Both the position numbers and the translations under genes were made by a program. From contig JAFYOX010000105.1 in the NCBI GenBank assembly GCA_017547755.1, forward strand, positions 1-38,141: 38,141 nt of DNA, in the 5' to 3' direction. Below are positions 1 through 8,410 of this stretch, in pieces; the first letter of the stretch is position 1, and every line of letters starts with the position of its first letter. The notes beneath the pieces are model-generated. The model saw only the letters and a list, made by a program, of their open reading frames with translations. It had not been told where the DNA came from and ran no database searches. The stretch is from Clostridia bacterium. GTDB lineage: Bacteria > Bacillota > Clostridia > Oscillospirales > CAG-272.

Positions 1-807
1 GGTCGGAATGTGAACGATACGGATCGCGGAGTCGGTCTTGTTGATGTGCTGACCGCCGGCACCGCTGGAACGGTGCGCCGTGATTTCGAGTTCTTCTTCC
101 TTCAGTTCGATGGTGTTGTCGTCTTCGAATTCCGGCATAACTTCAACGGACGCAAAGGAGGTGTGACGGCGTCCGGAAGAGTCGAACGGGGAGACGCGGA
201 CGAGACGGTGTACGCCGTTTTCGCTCTTGAGATAACCGTAAGCGTTGACGCCTTCCACCATGATGGTCGCGGACTTCAGACCCGCTTCTTCACCGTCCAG
301 CCAGTCGAGGAGCTTAACGTTGAAGCCGTGGCGTTCGCCCCATCTGGTGTACATACGGTAGAGCATCAGAGCCCAGTCCTGCGCTTCGGTACCGCCGGCA
401 CCCGGGTGGAAGCTGATGATCGCATTGTTTGCGTCGTATTCGCCGGAGAGAAGAATTTCGATTCTCATGCGTTCTTCTTCTTCTTCGATTCCCTTGATTT
501 CGGATTCGACTTCGGGAACCATGGTTTCGTCGCTCGCTTCGATGGCAAGTTCCGTGAGAGCGATGGTGTCTTCCAGACGGTTTTCGAGGTCGTGATATTC
601 CGCGATCTTGTCCTTCATCTGCTTGATCTGACGGAGAATCTTACTGGAGTTTTCCTGGTCGTTCCAGAAGTTTTCCGCAGTGGTGGTTTCTTCAAGGGCC
701 GCAACCTTGGCGGTCAGTTCGTCAATGCGGAGTGCGTTGCCGAGTTCTTCGATGTTTGCTCTGAAATTTTCCAGTCTGTATTTTGCTTCTTCAAGTGCGA
801 TTATCAA
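1..807 (-). CDS. prfB: Peptide chain release factor 2 (RF2), 3' end cut by window edge
   Basis: Class I release factor that reads UGA and UAA stop codons and triggers peptide release in the ribosomal A site. The 269 visible codons hold the RF2 stop-recognition tripeptide SPF followed by the peptidyl-hydrolysis motif GAGGQ, with GGQ at residues 251-253, almost where E. coli RF2 has it. The last roughly 100 residues lie outside the window. No ATG fits. A TTG at 805-807 sits 8 nt after a GGAGG ribosome binding site, and the same frame is closed by a TAA about 36 nt upstream. The CUUUGA programmed +1 frameshift site used by many prfB genes is absent, so this copy seems to lack that autoregulation. 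It lies 77 bp downstream of the small Cys-rich gene on the same strand and may be co-transcribed. Identity is certain; the start is likely. Confidence 0.96.
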   Translation of the reverse strand, partial: MIIALEEAKYRLENFRANIEELGNALRIDELTAKVAALEETTTAENFWNDQENSSKILRQIKQMKDKIAEYHDLENRLEDTIALTELAIEASDETMVPEVESEIKGIEEEEERMRIEILLSGEYDANNAIISFHPGAGGTEAQDWALMLYRMYTRWGERHGFNVKLLDWLDGEEAGLKSATIMVEGVNAYGYLKSENGVHRLVRVSPFDSSGRRHTSFASVEVMPEFEDDNTIELKEEELEITAHRSSGAGGQHINKTDSAIRIVHIPT

Positions 808-884
808 GTGTGTATCCTCCAATATTTTTATTTAACTAACGATTTAACAAGGGATCATAAAGAAATCACAGTATCATATGCCCG

Positions 885-1088
885 TCAGATCTCGATGTAT
901 TCAAGATTCAGCTCGCGTACGGAACGGTTCGGCGTACGCTTGAGCGGATCGTACCGGAAACGTCGGCAGCTGTGACCTGCCGGAACCACACCGTGCCGTC
1001 CGCACAGCATCGTGTCCGGATCGGACAGCGTTTTTGCGCGCTCACAGTATTTGCAGAATTTTTCTTCGCAGTGTTCCGATTTTTTCAC
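885..1088 (-). CDS. Small five-cysteine protein, 67 aa, unknown function
   Basis: Starts at GTG (1086-1088), placed 6 nt after a GGAGGAG ribosome binding site. It encodes a 67-residue basic protein with cysteines at 7, 12, 15, 29 and 41, including a CKYC pair, and a conserved-looking core with MLCG, CRRF and DPLKR. The layout C-x4-C-x2-C-x13-C-x11-C suggests a small zinc- or metal-binding domain. I recognise the pattern as a short hypothetical protein found in Clostridia, but I know no assigned function. There is no signal peptide or membrane segment, so it is probably cytoplasmic. A consensus promoter and a 19-bp palindrome lie about 60-110 bp upstream, so it is probably separately regulated from ylbJ; prfB follows on the same strand. 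The same frame stays open far upstream through ylbJ, but that reading is not coding. Confidence 0.82.
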   Translation of the reverse strand: MKKSEHCEEKFCKYCERAKTLSDPDTMLCGRHGVVPAGHSCRRFRYDPLKRTPNRSVRELNLEYIEI

Positions 1089-1150
1089 AATTCCGCTCCT
1101 CCGTTCATTTCCGGTCTGACCGGCACCGGTCCGCCGGGATACGTATTCGC

Positions 1151-1169
1151 ATAGTATTACGTATACTAT
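1151..1169. promoter_or_regulatory. Candidate operator palindrome
   Basis: A perfect 7-bp inverted repeat, ATAGTAT and ATACTAT, is separated by 5 nt and overlaps the last bases of the -10 box and the predicted transcription start of the small Cys-rich gene. Position and symmetry fit a repressor site. The cognate regulator is not known. Confidence 0.45.
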
Positions 1170-1196
1170 TATATAAAAAATCCGGCAAAAAATCAA
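1168..1196 (-). promoter_or_regulatory. Promoter for the small Cys-rich gene (and perhaps prfB)
   Basis: TTGATT (1191-1196) and a perfect TATAAT (1168-1173) are separated by 17 nt on the minus strand, directly upstream of the gene at 885-1088. Confidence 0.75.
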
Positions 1197-1210
1197 GACA
1201 AAATTGCAAA

Positions 1211-2260
1211 CTAAATCACATGGTTTGATATCTTGTATACTTTTGACAGAAGAAGCAGGACGGACAGCAGTACAATCCCCGCATTCAACGAAAAAGTTTC
1301 CGCGAAAACCGCCGAAGAGCCGCCGGGATCGAGCGGAAACCACCGGAAGAACACCGCCGACGCCGCTCCGCAGAGAAATCCCTGCAGAATTTTCGTCCCC
1401 CATAGAAGCTTTGTCGGAATGCCGTGCCGCCCGAGATAATTGTAATTCTGCATCATCACGCACAGCCCCGCCGAGCCGACCGCGAATCCGGTAAGGAAAA
1501 TTCCCGCATATCCGCCGAGGGATGCACCGTCCGCGCATCCGGTCGAAAATTCGAAAATCACGCCGAACACCGGAGCCAGCCCGGGACAGAACAGGGAACA
1601 GATCGCCGCAAGGACCCGGAAAAAGACGATGTACGCGCAGACGGTCAGACAGGCGGACGCGCTTTCGGAAATCCCGCGGCACAGTTCCGCGGAAAACGAT
1701 CCGCATCCGCCGGAAGTTTCTTTGGCGTCCGCGTTCACCGTATAAACGGTATCCGCCGGAACCCGGCGTGCGGCAAGGAATGCAATGATCAGCGCGGACA
1801 GCGTCTGTACGGCAAACAGAAAAACGCCGTACGCACGCGAATCCCACAGTGCGGCAGCCGTTCCGAGAACAAACGCCGGCCCGGTGTTCGACGACAGCGC
1901 CGCCAGACGTCCGGCATCCCGGCGGCCGATCCCGCCGTTTTCGTACAGCGTGCAGGTTCCCGCCGCACCGACAGGAAAGCCGCACAGCAGTCCCGTCAGA
2001 AGAACGGATGCCGCCCGGTCGGGCAGACAAAACAGCCGTGCCGGATTTCTCCGCCGGGTGAGCGGCGCCAGCAGATCCATCGAGACGATCATCCGCGACA
2101 GCACCATGTACGGAAAGAGAGGCGGAAGTACCCGCGAAACAAACAGCGCGAGTGCGGAGCGGACAGCTTCCGCGGCATACGGGCCGCAGAACAGCAGAAG
2201 TACCGTCAGAACGCAGACGGCAAGGGTCGAGACGGCATAGGCGATTTTTTGGCGGATCAC
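1211..2260 (-). CDS. ylbJ: Sporulation integral membrane protein, YlbJ/SpoVV family
   Basis: 349-residue polytopic membrane protein of the YlbJ family (nucleoside-recognition/gate fold). In Bacillus subtilis the family member, renamed SpoVV, acts in the mother cell and is needed to move dipicolinic acid across the outer forespore membrane. Recognisable segments are LSRMIVSMDL, CGFPVGAAG and SNTGPAFVLG in the N-terminal half, a hydrophilic middle, and a second hydrophobic half ending near the stop. I chose the GTG at 2258-2260 because a GGGAGG ribosome binding site lies just before it; an ATG 57 nt further upstream has none. It is divergent from yqfC across about 80 bp. Together with yqfC, yqfD and spoIVB it marks the organism as a spore former. 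The family assignment is strong; the DPA role is by homology. Confidence 0.88.
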   Translation of the reverse strand: MIRQKIAYAVSTLAVCVLTVLLLFCGPYAAEAVRSALALFVSRVLPPLFPYMVLSRMIVSMDLLAPLTRRRNPARLFCLPDRAASVLLTGLLCGFPVGAAGTCTLYENGGIGRRDAGRLAALSSNTGPAFVLGTAAALWDSRAYGVFLFAVQTLSALIIAFLAARRVPADTVYTVNADAKETSGGCGSFSAELCRGISESASACLTVCAYIVFFRVLAAICSLFCPGLAPVFGVIFEFSTGCADGASLGGYAGIFLTGFAVGSAGLCVMMQNYNYLGRHGIPTKLLWGTKILQGFLCGAASAVFFRWFPLDPGGSSAVFAETFSLNAGIVLLSVLLLLSKVYKISNHVI

Positions 2261-2342
2261 AGCTTCCTCCCGGTCGGTATGCCGCGGAAACGGACGGCAT
2301 AGAATAGCATCAGTCAATTTCTATGCGGCGGAGGTGTAAGCC

Positions 2343-2648
2343 TTGCACAAAAAGAACGAACGTCCGAAAAAACTTTACGAGATCCTTGCGGCATTCTGCG
2401 AGATCCCGCAGGATGTCCTTGCCGCTATCCCCGTTTTCACGATCCGCGGACAGCACGAGATTGAAATTTCCGGCTGTACGGGGATTTTGACCTACGACAG
2501 CCGCTGTATCGTCCTTGCGGTCGGAAAAGAGAATTTCTGTATCCGCGGCGAGTCACTTCTTCTGTCCGACTTCCGGGAAGGAGTCCTCTATGTCCGGGGA
2601 AATATCCACTCCGCATCGTTCGGAACGGGAGGCGAAGAGCATGATTGA
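2343..2648 (+). CDS. yqfC: Sporulation protein YqfC
   Basis: 101-residue protein of the YabP/YqfC family, made in the mother cell of sporulating Firmicutes; the precise biochemical role is unknown. The middle, with ISGCTGILTYDS followed by an IVLAVGKENFCIRG-type strand pattern, is typical of the family, and the length matches. There is no ATG at the right place: a TTG at 2343-2345 lies 8 nt after GGAGG. The end overlaps the yqfD start by 8 bp, implying translational coupling. It is the first gene of a six-gene operon through recO. Confidence 0.85.
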   Translation: MHKKNERPKKLYEILAAFCEIPQDVLAAIPVFTIRGQHEIEISGCTGILTYDSRCIVLAVGKENFCIRGESLLLSDFREGVLYVRGNIHSASFGTGGEEHD

Positions 2649-3876
2649 ACGTCTTTCAGATTTTCTCTGCGGCTGGCGTACGCTGTCCGTTCCGCCGGAG
2701 GAACGGACCCGCACGTTTGATCTGATGTACAGAGCCGGGATCCCGTTTACAAAGGAGCATCCCATGCCCGACGGAACGATCACCGTCCGTCTCCGCGGAA
2801 AGAACGGCGCACGCTTCCGGGCGTATGCCGAACGTGAAGAGATCCGGTACACCCTCGGAAAGGAGCAGGGACTTCCGGTCATAATTTCCTTTCTGCTGCA
2901 CCGTCCGGCGATCCCGCTCGGTATCCTGCTTGCCGCCGGATGGCTGTTCTGGTCGACCCGCATCATCTGGGATGTCCGTATTGAAGGCGCCGGAAAGACC
3001 GATCCGGCGGAGATCATCGCCCTGCTCGACGAACTCGGCTGCGGGATCGGGGATTATTTCCCGGCGATCGACTTCAACGACCTGCACGCAAAGTATGCCG
3101 CCGCACAGCAGGACATCGCGTGGCTGTCGGTCTACATGAACGGGACCGTCGCGGAGGTGCAGGTGCGCGAACTGTGGCGGGACGAACGGTTCCTGCCGCC
3201 GGAAAATATGTATGCCAACGTCCTTGCGGACGCGGACGGGATCGTGGAGGAAGTCAACGTCCGGGAAGGGCAGGCGTGCGTGAAGCCGGGGGATCTTGTG
3301 AGAAAAGGGCAGGTGCTGATCTCCGGCGTCATCGTCCAGAAGGACGGCAGCATCCGGTGCGAATACGCCGACGGCGAGGTAATCTGCCGGACCGCACAGC
3401 CGATCCGGGTGGAAATCCGGACGGAACGGGAGGAAAATGTTCCCACCGGACGGGAAATCCGAAGAAAAAGAATAAAATTTTTCAAAAAAACAATAAATCT
3501 TTTCATAAACGGTGGAACTTTACACACAAATTATGATAAAATATATACGATGGAGCAGATATGCCCGTTCGGACTGTGTGAAGTCCCGGTATGGTGGGAA
3601 ACGATCACATACCGCGAATACGAAACCGTGATGCGGAAGATCTCCGCCGAAGAGGCGGCAGAGGAAGCCATGACCGTTCTTGCGGAACGGATCCGTACGG
3701 CAGTGCAGAATGCCGAGCTGCTGTCCCGACGCATCGACACCGGTTTTTCGGACGGCGTCTGCAGCATCGACTGTCTGCTGTATCTGCGCCGCGATGTCGG
3801 CAGAACGGAAGAATTTCCGGAATCGGATGCCTGTGTCCCCGGTACCGGAGAGACGCCGCAGACAGATCCCCGATGA
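2641..3876 (+). CDS. yqfD: Sporulation protein YqfD
   Basis: 411-residue membrane protein of the YqfD family, close to the usual length of about 400. An N-terminal cytoplasmic part of about 85 residues is followed by one strong membrane helix at about 88-108 and a long extracytoplasmic part with the family's strand-rich repeats (for example VRIEGAGKT and the WLSVYMNGT/VQVRE region). In B. subtilis it is part of the sigma-E regulon and contributes to sporulation; its molecular function is unknown. The ATG at 2641 has GGAGG 7 nt upstream and overlaps the yqfC stop. The reading frame extends further upstream only as an overlap with yqfC. phoH follows after 33 nt. Confidence 0.87.
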   Translation: MIERLSDFLCGWRTLSVPPEERTRTFDLMYRAGIPFTKEHPMPDGTITVRLRGKNGARFRAYAEREEIRYTLGKEQGLPVIISFLLHRPAIPLGILLAAGWLFWSTRIIWDVRIEGAGKTDPAEIIALLDELGCGIGDYFPAIDFNDLHAKYAAAQQDIAWLSVYMNGTVAEVQVRELWRDERFLPPENMYANVLADADGIVEEVNVREGQACVKPGDLVRKGQVLISGVIVQKDGSIRCEYADGEVICRTAQPIRVEIRTEREENVPTGREIRRKRIKFFKKTINLFINGGTLHTNYDKIYTMEQICPFGLCEVPVWWETITYREYETVMRKISAEEAAEEAMTVLAERIRTAVQNAELLSRRIDTGFSDGVCSIDCLLYLRRDVGRTEEFPESDACVPGTGETPQTDPR

Positions 3877-3909
3877 ATCACAGAATCACAACGGAGAAAA
3901 ACAGAATTT

Positions 3910-4962
3910 ATGTTTCAGAAGAAAATCACGACATCCTCATCGGATGTAACTTCCCGCATCTTCGGGAGCTACGATAAAAATACTGCGCGTCTCGAGACGG
4001 AATTCTCGGTCCGCATCTACAATATTCAGAATCAGACGGACGACGGCGATACCATCGTGACCGAAGGCGAATCTGCGGAAAACGTCACCATGGCGTCCGA
4101 CGTCCTGAGCTATCTCAAGCGCATCGTTTCCTTCGGGGAAGAACCGACCGACCAGAGCGTCGACTACGTCATCGGCATGGTCAGAGAAGGACGCCTCGCG
4201 GAACTTGCCGAATTCGACGACAGCAGCTTCTTCGTTACGGCGAAGGGAAAGCCGATCAAGTCGAAGACCGTCGGTCAGAAGAAGTACATCGAAGCGATCC
4301 AGAAAAACACCGTCATCCTCGGCGTCGGTCCTGCCGGTACGGGGAAGACCTACCTCGCCGTCGCATCCGCCGTCAAGGCACTGCGCGCACACGAAGTCAG
4401 CCGCATCATCCTGACCCGACCCGCAGTCGAAGCGGGCGAACGTCTCGGCTTCCTGCCGGGCGACCTTCAGAGCAAGATCGACCCCTACCTCCGTCCGCTG
4501 TACGACGCGCTGTACGAAATGCTCGGCCCCGAATCCTGCGCCCGTATGATCGAAAAGATGACCATCGAGATCGCGCCGCTCGCCTATATGCGCGGCCGTA
4601 CGCTTGACGACTCCTTCATCATCCTCGACGAAGCGCAGAACACCACGCCGGAGCAGATGAAGATGTTCCTCACCCGTCTCGGCAACGGCTCCAAGGCAGT
4701 CGTCACCGGCGACCCGACGCAGACCGACCTGCCGTACGGCAAGAAGAGCGGTCTGTCCGTCGCCATGCAGATCCTGAAGGGCATCGACGGCATCGCAGTC
4801 CACGAATTCACCGACCGCGACGTTGTCCGTCACCGCCTCGTACAGAAGATCATTCTTGCCTACGATAAATACGACAGAGAAAGAAAAGTAAAGGATGCGG
4901 AACGCCGCGACAGGGAACGCTACCGTCCCGCGAACAGAGACAGAAAAAATGAAAATAATTAA
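3910..4962 (+). CDS. phoH: PhoH-like ATPase
   Basis: 350-residue P-loop NTPase of the PhoH family. Walker A is GPAGTGKT (residues 140-147) and Walker B is FIILDEAQN (residues 236-244), followed by a GDPTQTDLP segment typical of helicase-like PhoH proteins. The N-terminal region of about 120 residues is the variable part, and the C-terminal tail is rich in Lys and Arg. PhoH commonly sits beside ybeY, and an RNA-processing role is inferred from that pairing and the helicase-like fold. The start at 3910 has only a distant GGAG, so translation may depend on the preceding gene. The last 14 bp overlap ybeY. Confidence 0.95.
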   Translation: MFQKKITTSSSDVTSRIFGSYDKNTARLETEFSVRIYNIQNQTDDGDTIVTEGESAENVTMASDVLSYLKRIVSFGEEPTDQSVDYVIGMVREGRLAELAEFDDSSFFVTAKGKPIKSKTVGQKKYIEAIQKNTVILGVGPAGTGKTYLAVASAVKALRAHEVSRIILTRPAVEAGERLGFLPGDLQSKIDPYLRPLYDALYEMLGPESCARMIEKMTIEIAPLAYMRGRTLDDSFIILDEAQNTTPEQMKMFLTRLGNGSKAVVTGDPTQTDLPYGKKSGLSVAMQILKGIDGIAVHEFTDRDVVRHRLVQKIILAYDKYDRERKVKDAERRDRERYRPANRDRKNENN

Positions 4963-5455
4963 ACTGAAAATCACCCGCCGTCCGCGCGTGAAAATCTACT
5001 GGGCAGACGAGCAGGACAAATACAATGCGGGCAGAAAAATGAAAGCCCTGATCGAAAAAGCGATCCGCGGAACGCTCGAATGCGAAAAATTCGAACGCGA
5101 CGTCGTTGTATCCGTGACCTTCACGGACAACGAAGGCATCCGCGAAAAGAACCGCGAATTCCGCGACATCGACCGTGCAACGGACGTCCTGTCCTTCCCG
5201 ATGTACGACATGGCAAACGGCGATATGCCCGAAGAAGGCATGGACTGCGAACTCGGGGACATTGTCCTGTCGCTTGAACGTGCGGCGGAACAGGCGGAGG
5301 AATTCGGCCACAGCTACGAGAGGGAATGTGCGTTCCTTACCGTGCACTCCATGCTGCACCTGCTCGGCTACGACCACGTGAATTCCGAAGAGGAAGACGA
5401 AGAAATGCGTGCGCATCAGCGCGTCATCATGACCCATATCGGACTTGAAAGATAA
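4949..5455 (+). CDS. ybeY: Endoribonuclease YbeY (16S rRNA maturation)
   Basis: 168-residue UPF0054 metalloprotein. The zinc motif is present as HSMLHLLGYDH with His133, His137 and His143, and the other family signature, RATDVLSFP, is at residues 76-84. The family acts in 16S rRNA 3' processing, ribosome quality control and RNA decay, usually with Era, whose gene follows 25 bp downstream. The ATG at 4949 lies inside the phoH tail. An upstream ATG at 4895 in the same frame would add 18 residues that lack family similarity. Confidence 0.95.
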   Translation: MKIIKLKITRRPRVKIYWADEQDKYNAGRKMKALIEKAIRGTLECEKFERDVVVSVTFTDNEGIREKNREFRDIDRATDVLSFPMYDMANGDMPEEGMDCELGDIVLSLERAAEQAEEFGHSYERECAFLTVHSMLHLLGYDHVNSEEEDEEMRAHQRVIMTHIGLER

Positions 5456-5480
5456 AGAAAAAGAAACGGAGAATAAAATC

Positions 5481-6374
5481 ATGACCAGAACCGCTTTTAT
5501 CGCCATTGTAGGCAGACCGAACGTCGGCAAAAGCACTTTAATGAATCATCTTCTCGGCGAAAAGGTAGCGATCGTTTCCTCCAAGCCGCAGACCACCCGC
5601 AACCGCATCGCCGGCATCCTCACGAAGGACGAAGACCAGTACGTCTTCCTTGATACCCCCGGCGTTCACAAGGCAAAGAACAAGCTCGGCGAATATATGA
5701 TGAAGTCCGTCCGTTCCACCGTCGGTTCCGCCGACGCAGTGATCCTCATCGCGGAAGCCGGACATCCTGCAGGAGACATCGAAAAGAACCTGATCGGTCA
5801 GATCAAGAAGTCCGAACTTCCGTCCATCCTCGTTCTCAACAAGATCGACCTCGTCAACCGCGAAAAGCTCGCGGAAACCATCGCCGGCTATGCCGCACTC
5901 CATGATTTCGACGCCGTTGTCCCGACCTGCGCGGAAACCGGAAAGAACGTCGAAGATGTTCTGGAAGAAGTATCCCAGTTCCTCTACGAAAGCGACTGGA
6001 TGTTCGAAGAAGACAGCCTGACCGACCAGCCGGAACGTCAGATCGCTGCGGAGATCATCCGTGAAAAGATCCTCCGTACCCTCTCCGACGAAATCCCGCA
6101 CGGCACCGCCGTCGTCATCGAAGAATTCACGGAAGACGACCGCATGATCCGCATCCGTGCGGAAATCTACTGTGAAAAGCAGTCCCACAAGGGCATCATC
6201 GTCGGCAAGAACGGTGAAAGCCTCAAGAAGATCGGTTCTTATGCCCGTGAAGATATGGAAAACTTCTTCGGCATGAAGGTATACCTCAATCTGTGGGTCA
6301 AGGTCAAGGAAAAGTGGCGTGACGATACGTTCAGCCTGAACAACTTCGGCTTCAAGCCGGAAGACCTCACCTGA
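5481..6374 (+). CDS. era: GTPase Era
   Basis: 297-residue essential GTPase that binds the 3' end of 16S rRNA and promotes 30S maturation. G1 is GRPNVGKS (11-18), G3 is DTPG (58-61), G4 is NKID (120-123), and a C-terminal KH domain has VGKNG around 241-245. The ATG at 5481 has GGAG 9 nt upstream; a TTG-initiated extension into ybeY is unlikely. Only one base separates its stop from the recO start, so the two are likely coupled. Confidence 0.98.
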   Translation: MTRTAFIAIVGRPNVGKSTLMNHLLGEKVAIVSSKPQTTRNRIAGILTKDEDQYVFLDTPGVHKAKNKLGEYMMKSVRSTVGSADAVILIAEAGHPAGDIEKNLIGQIKKSELPSILVLNKIDLVNREKLAETIAGYAALHDFDAVVPTCAETGKNVEDVLEEVSQFLYESDWMFEEDSLTDQPERQIAAEIIREKILRTLSDEIPHGTAVVIEEFTEDDRMIRIRAEIYCEKQSHKGIIVGKNGESLKKIGSYAREDMENFFGMKVYLNLWVKVKEKWRDDTFSLNNFGFKPEDLT

Positions 6375-6375
6375 T

Positions 6376-7170
6376 ATGGCGCAGACCGAAGATCTCGAAG
6401 TCGACGGTCTGGTGATCCGTGAGGTCACGACCGGCGAATCGGACAAGGTGATCACCCTGCTGACCGCGAAATACGGCCGCATCACCATCACCGGAAAGGG
6501 TGTCGGCAGCATGAAGAACCGCCACGCGGCGTCCGCACAGCTGTTTTCCTACAGTACCTTCCAGCTTCATAAGAGAGGGAACTTCTGGTACATCCGCGAC
6601 ACGTTCTTCATCGAATGCTTCATGAACATCCGCTACGACGTGGAGAAGCTTGCCCTTGCCAATTACGTCTGCGACGTGGCAAGCGATTTTGCCCTCGAAA
6701 ACGTCGAGGATCCGGAACTCCTCTCGCTGACGCTCAATACGCTGTACGCCATCGCCAATCTTGATAAGATCCCGCTGGAGCAGATCCGCGGAGCATTCGA
6801 GTTCCGCGCGGCGGTGCAGGGCGGCTTCATGCCCGACCTGTACGGCTGTGCCGTCTGCGGATGCGAAGAGGAAGCGGAGTACAGCCTCGACGTCATGAAC
6901 GGCCGCATCCTCTGCAGAAAATGCCGTACGCTGGTGGAAAACGATCCTTCGTTTATCGAAGACCCGTCCGCGAAGATTTTCATCCGCATCACCCAGCCGG
7001 TCCTTCAGGCACTCCGCTATATCGAAGCCGCCGGAACGAAAAAATTCCTTTCGTTCACGCTCGATAAAGTGGAACTGTCCCTGTTCTCCGTGATCTGCGA
7101 GCGGTACCTGCTCAATCACCTGGAACACGGGTTCACGTCCCTGGAATATTATAAAAAGATCAAAATATAA
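6376..7170 (+). CDS. recO: DNA repair protein RecO
   Basis: 264-residue RecFOR-pathway protein that loads RecA onto SSB-coated single-stranded DNA and anneals strands. It has an N-terminal OB fold (about 1-80), a helical middle, and a zinc-binding cluster with Cys158, Cys161, Cys163, Cys180 and Cys183. The ATG directly follows the era TGA, and the ribosome binding site lies within the era 3' end. The length is normal. It is the last gene of the operon; a hairpin terminator overlaps its stop codon. Confidence 0.95.
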   Translation: MAQTEDLEVDGLVIREVTTGESDKVITLLTAKYGRITITGKGVGSMKNRHAASAQLFSYSTFQLHKRGNFWYIRDTFFIECFMNIRYDVEKLALANYVCDVASDFALENVEDPELLSLTLNTLYAIANLDKIPLEQIRGAFEFRAAVQGGFMPDLYGCAVCGCEEEAEYSLDVMNGRILCRKCRTLVENDPSFIEDPSAKIFIRITQPVLQALRYIEAAGTKKFLSFTLDKVELSLFSVICERYLLNHLEHGFTSLEYYKKIKI

Positions 7171-7195
7171 AAGACCCGCCGGACGGCAGGTCTTT
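7170..7195. terminator. Bidirectional terminator hairpin between convergent recO and the XRE gene
   Basis: AAAGACC pairs with GGTCTTT, then one C-A mismatch, then GCC/GGC around a GGAC loop. A T-rich stretch follows on the minus strand and a short one on the plus strand. The position between convergent genes supports the call. Confidence 0.7.
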
Positions 7196-7209
7196 GAAAA
7201 AATATTGCG

Positions 7210-8343
7210 TTACGGTGTCCAGTACCGGTAATCGATCTCCCGTATCCGTTCGAGACAGGATTTGAACCGCTTGTCTTCCCTGTACGGGTCGAACCATGCC
7301 CACTGCTCGTCGCTTCCGTCAAGGGCAGAGCATATGTTGATATAGTCGCTGTCCTGATGTGCCGGTGAGCGTTCCTCATTCGGACAGAACCAGTTCATCC
7401 GGCAGGCGGAAATGCAGTCGAGCAGAGGACTATGACAGGTCAGTTCCATGTCCGGCGGAAGTTGGATGATAATTTCGTATAATGCCGCGGATTTTTCCAG
7501 CGCGTCAAACGCTTCGTCCGCCTTGCCGAGACGGAAATACCCTTTGGCGAGATAAAGATACGTCCACGCGCGTTTCTGAATCCACAGATCAACCTCCTCC
7601 GCAGGATCGCGGAACAGATCGAACAGCCGGAGCGTGAAGTGACAGCCGTCCACGATGGAACGCGCGGTGTCCTCTTCGTTTCCGAACGTCCGGTGCGCAC
7701 CGAGAGGGAACCGCCGGTTCAGGCTTTCGAACAGATTCGCCTGCTTCTGATAATCCATGCGCACGGTGTTCCCGGTTTCACTGTACCGGAATTCCAGCAG
7801 TTCCGCACGGCTCCATTCCGGCAGATATTTCTGCCAGTCGGAAAGACGTTCCTCGTCCTCATAGCCGTACATCCAGCGGAGCGCGACGGTGCGTCCGAAC
7901 GCATAGGTGTCCTGATTCAGCAGAAGGGTACACAGTTCTCTGGCGATCGGAAGTCCCTCATCACGCGGTTTTGCATCACTGGTGAGCTCCCGCAGTGCGT
8001 CGACGGCAAACCGGTAATCGTCCGGAAATTCCCGGAACGCGCGGAGAGCAAGATCGCATTTTTTCGCCGGATCATTTTCACTCCAAATGGAATTGTAATA
8101 TTCGCTGCGTTTCCGTTCCCGTTCTTCTTTCAGAACGCTTTCGCCCTTCTCGACGAGCAGTTCGTCCGTTGTCACGCCGAAATACGCGGCGATTTTCGGA
8201 ATCAGTTCAATGTCCGGATAGGTCTGCCCGTTTTCCCAGCGGCTGACCGACTGGAACGATACGCGGAGCGCGGAGGCAAGTTCGTCCTGCGTGATCCCGC
8301 GTTCTTTGCGGAGCGTGCGGATTTTTTCGGCAATCGGAAGCAT
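7210..8343 (-). CDS. XRE-family regulator with helical-repeat C-terminal region, 377 aa
   Basis: Residues about 7-61 form an XRE/Cro-type helix-turn-helix (TQDELASAL, QSVSRWENGQTYPD). The remaining roughly 310 residues are helix-rich with TPR-like pairs (for example AKGYFRLGKADEAFDALEKSA) and many aromatic residues, suggesting a sensor or dimerisation region. No ligand is known. The ATG at 8341-8343 has AAGGAG 6 nt upstream. A consensus promoter with an inverted repeat across its -10 suggests autoregulation. It is convergent with recO and divergent from mutS2 across a 433-bp spacer. The architecture resembles peptide-responsive RRNPP regulators, but I see no pheromone gene beside it, so that remains speculation. 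Confidence 0.85.
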   Translation of the reverse strand: MLPIAEKIRTLRKERGITQDELASALRVSFQSVSRWENGQTYPDIELIPKIAAYFGVTTDELLVEKGESVLKEERERKRSEYYNSIWSENDPAKKCDLALRAFREFPDDYRFAVDALRELTSDAKPRDEGLPIARELCTLLLNQDTYAFGRTVALRWMYGYEDEERLSDWQKYLPEWSRAELLEFRYSETGNTVRMDYQKQANLFESLNRRFPLGAHRTFGNEEDTARSIVDGCHFTLRLFDLFRDPAEEVDLWIQKRAWTYLYLAKGYFRLGKADEAFDALEKSAALYEIIIQLPPDMELTCHSPLLDCISACRMNWFCPNEERSPAHQDSDYINICSALDGSDEQWAWFDPYREDKRFKSCLERIREIDYRYWTP

Positions 8344-8382
8344 AATATTCTCCTTGTTCTATGGTGAAATTCAGTCGGAAAA

Positions 8383-8410
8383 GGAATCCTCTTTCTGAAA
8401 TAAGGATACC
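8383..8410. promoter_or_regulatory. Candidate operator for the 377-aa XRE regulator
   Basis: The arms GGAATCCT and AGGATACC match at 7 of 8 positions as an inverted repeat. Their centres are 20 bp apart (two helical turns), and one arm covers the -10 box of the promoter. Confidence 0.4.

Noticed and set aside
885-2300. A single 471-codon minus-strand gene covering the ylbJ region and the small Cys-rich gene
   Set aside because: Its upstream part is ylbJ read out of frame; only the last 67 codons, after a GGAGGAG and GTG and behind a promoter, look coding.
2261-2342. A sigma-E-type promoter for ylbJ in the divergent spacer
   Set aside because: The only CATAC match would start transcription at the ribosome binding site and lacks a matching -35.
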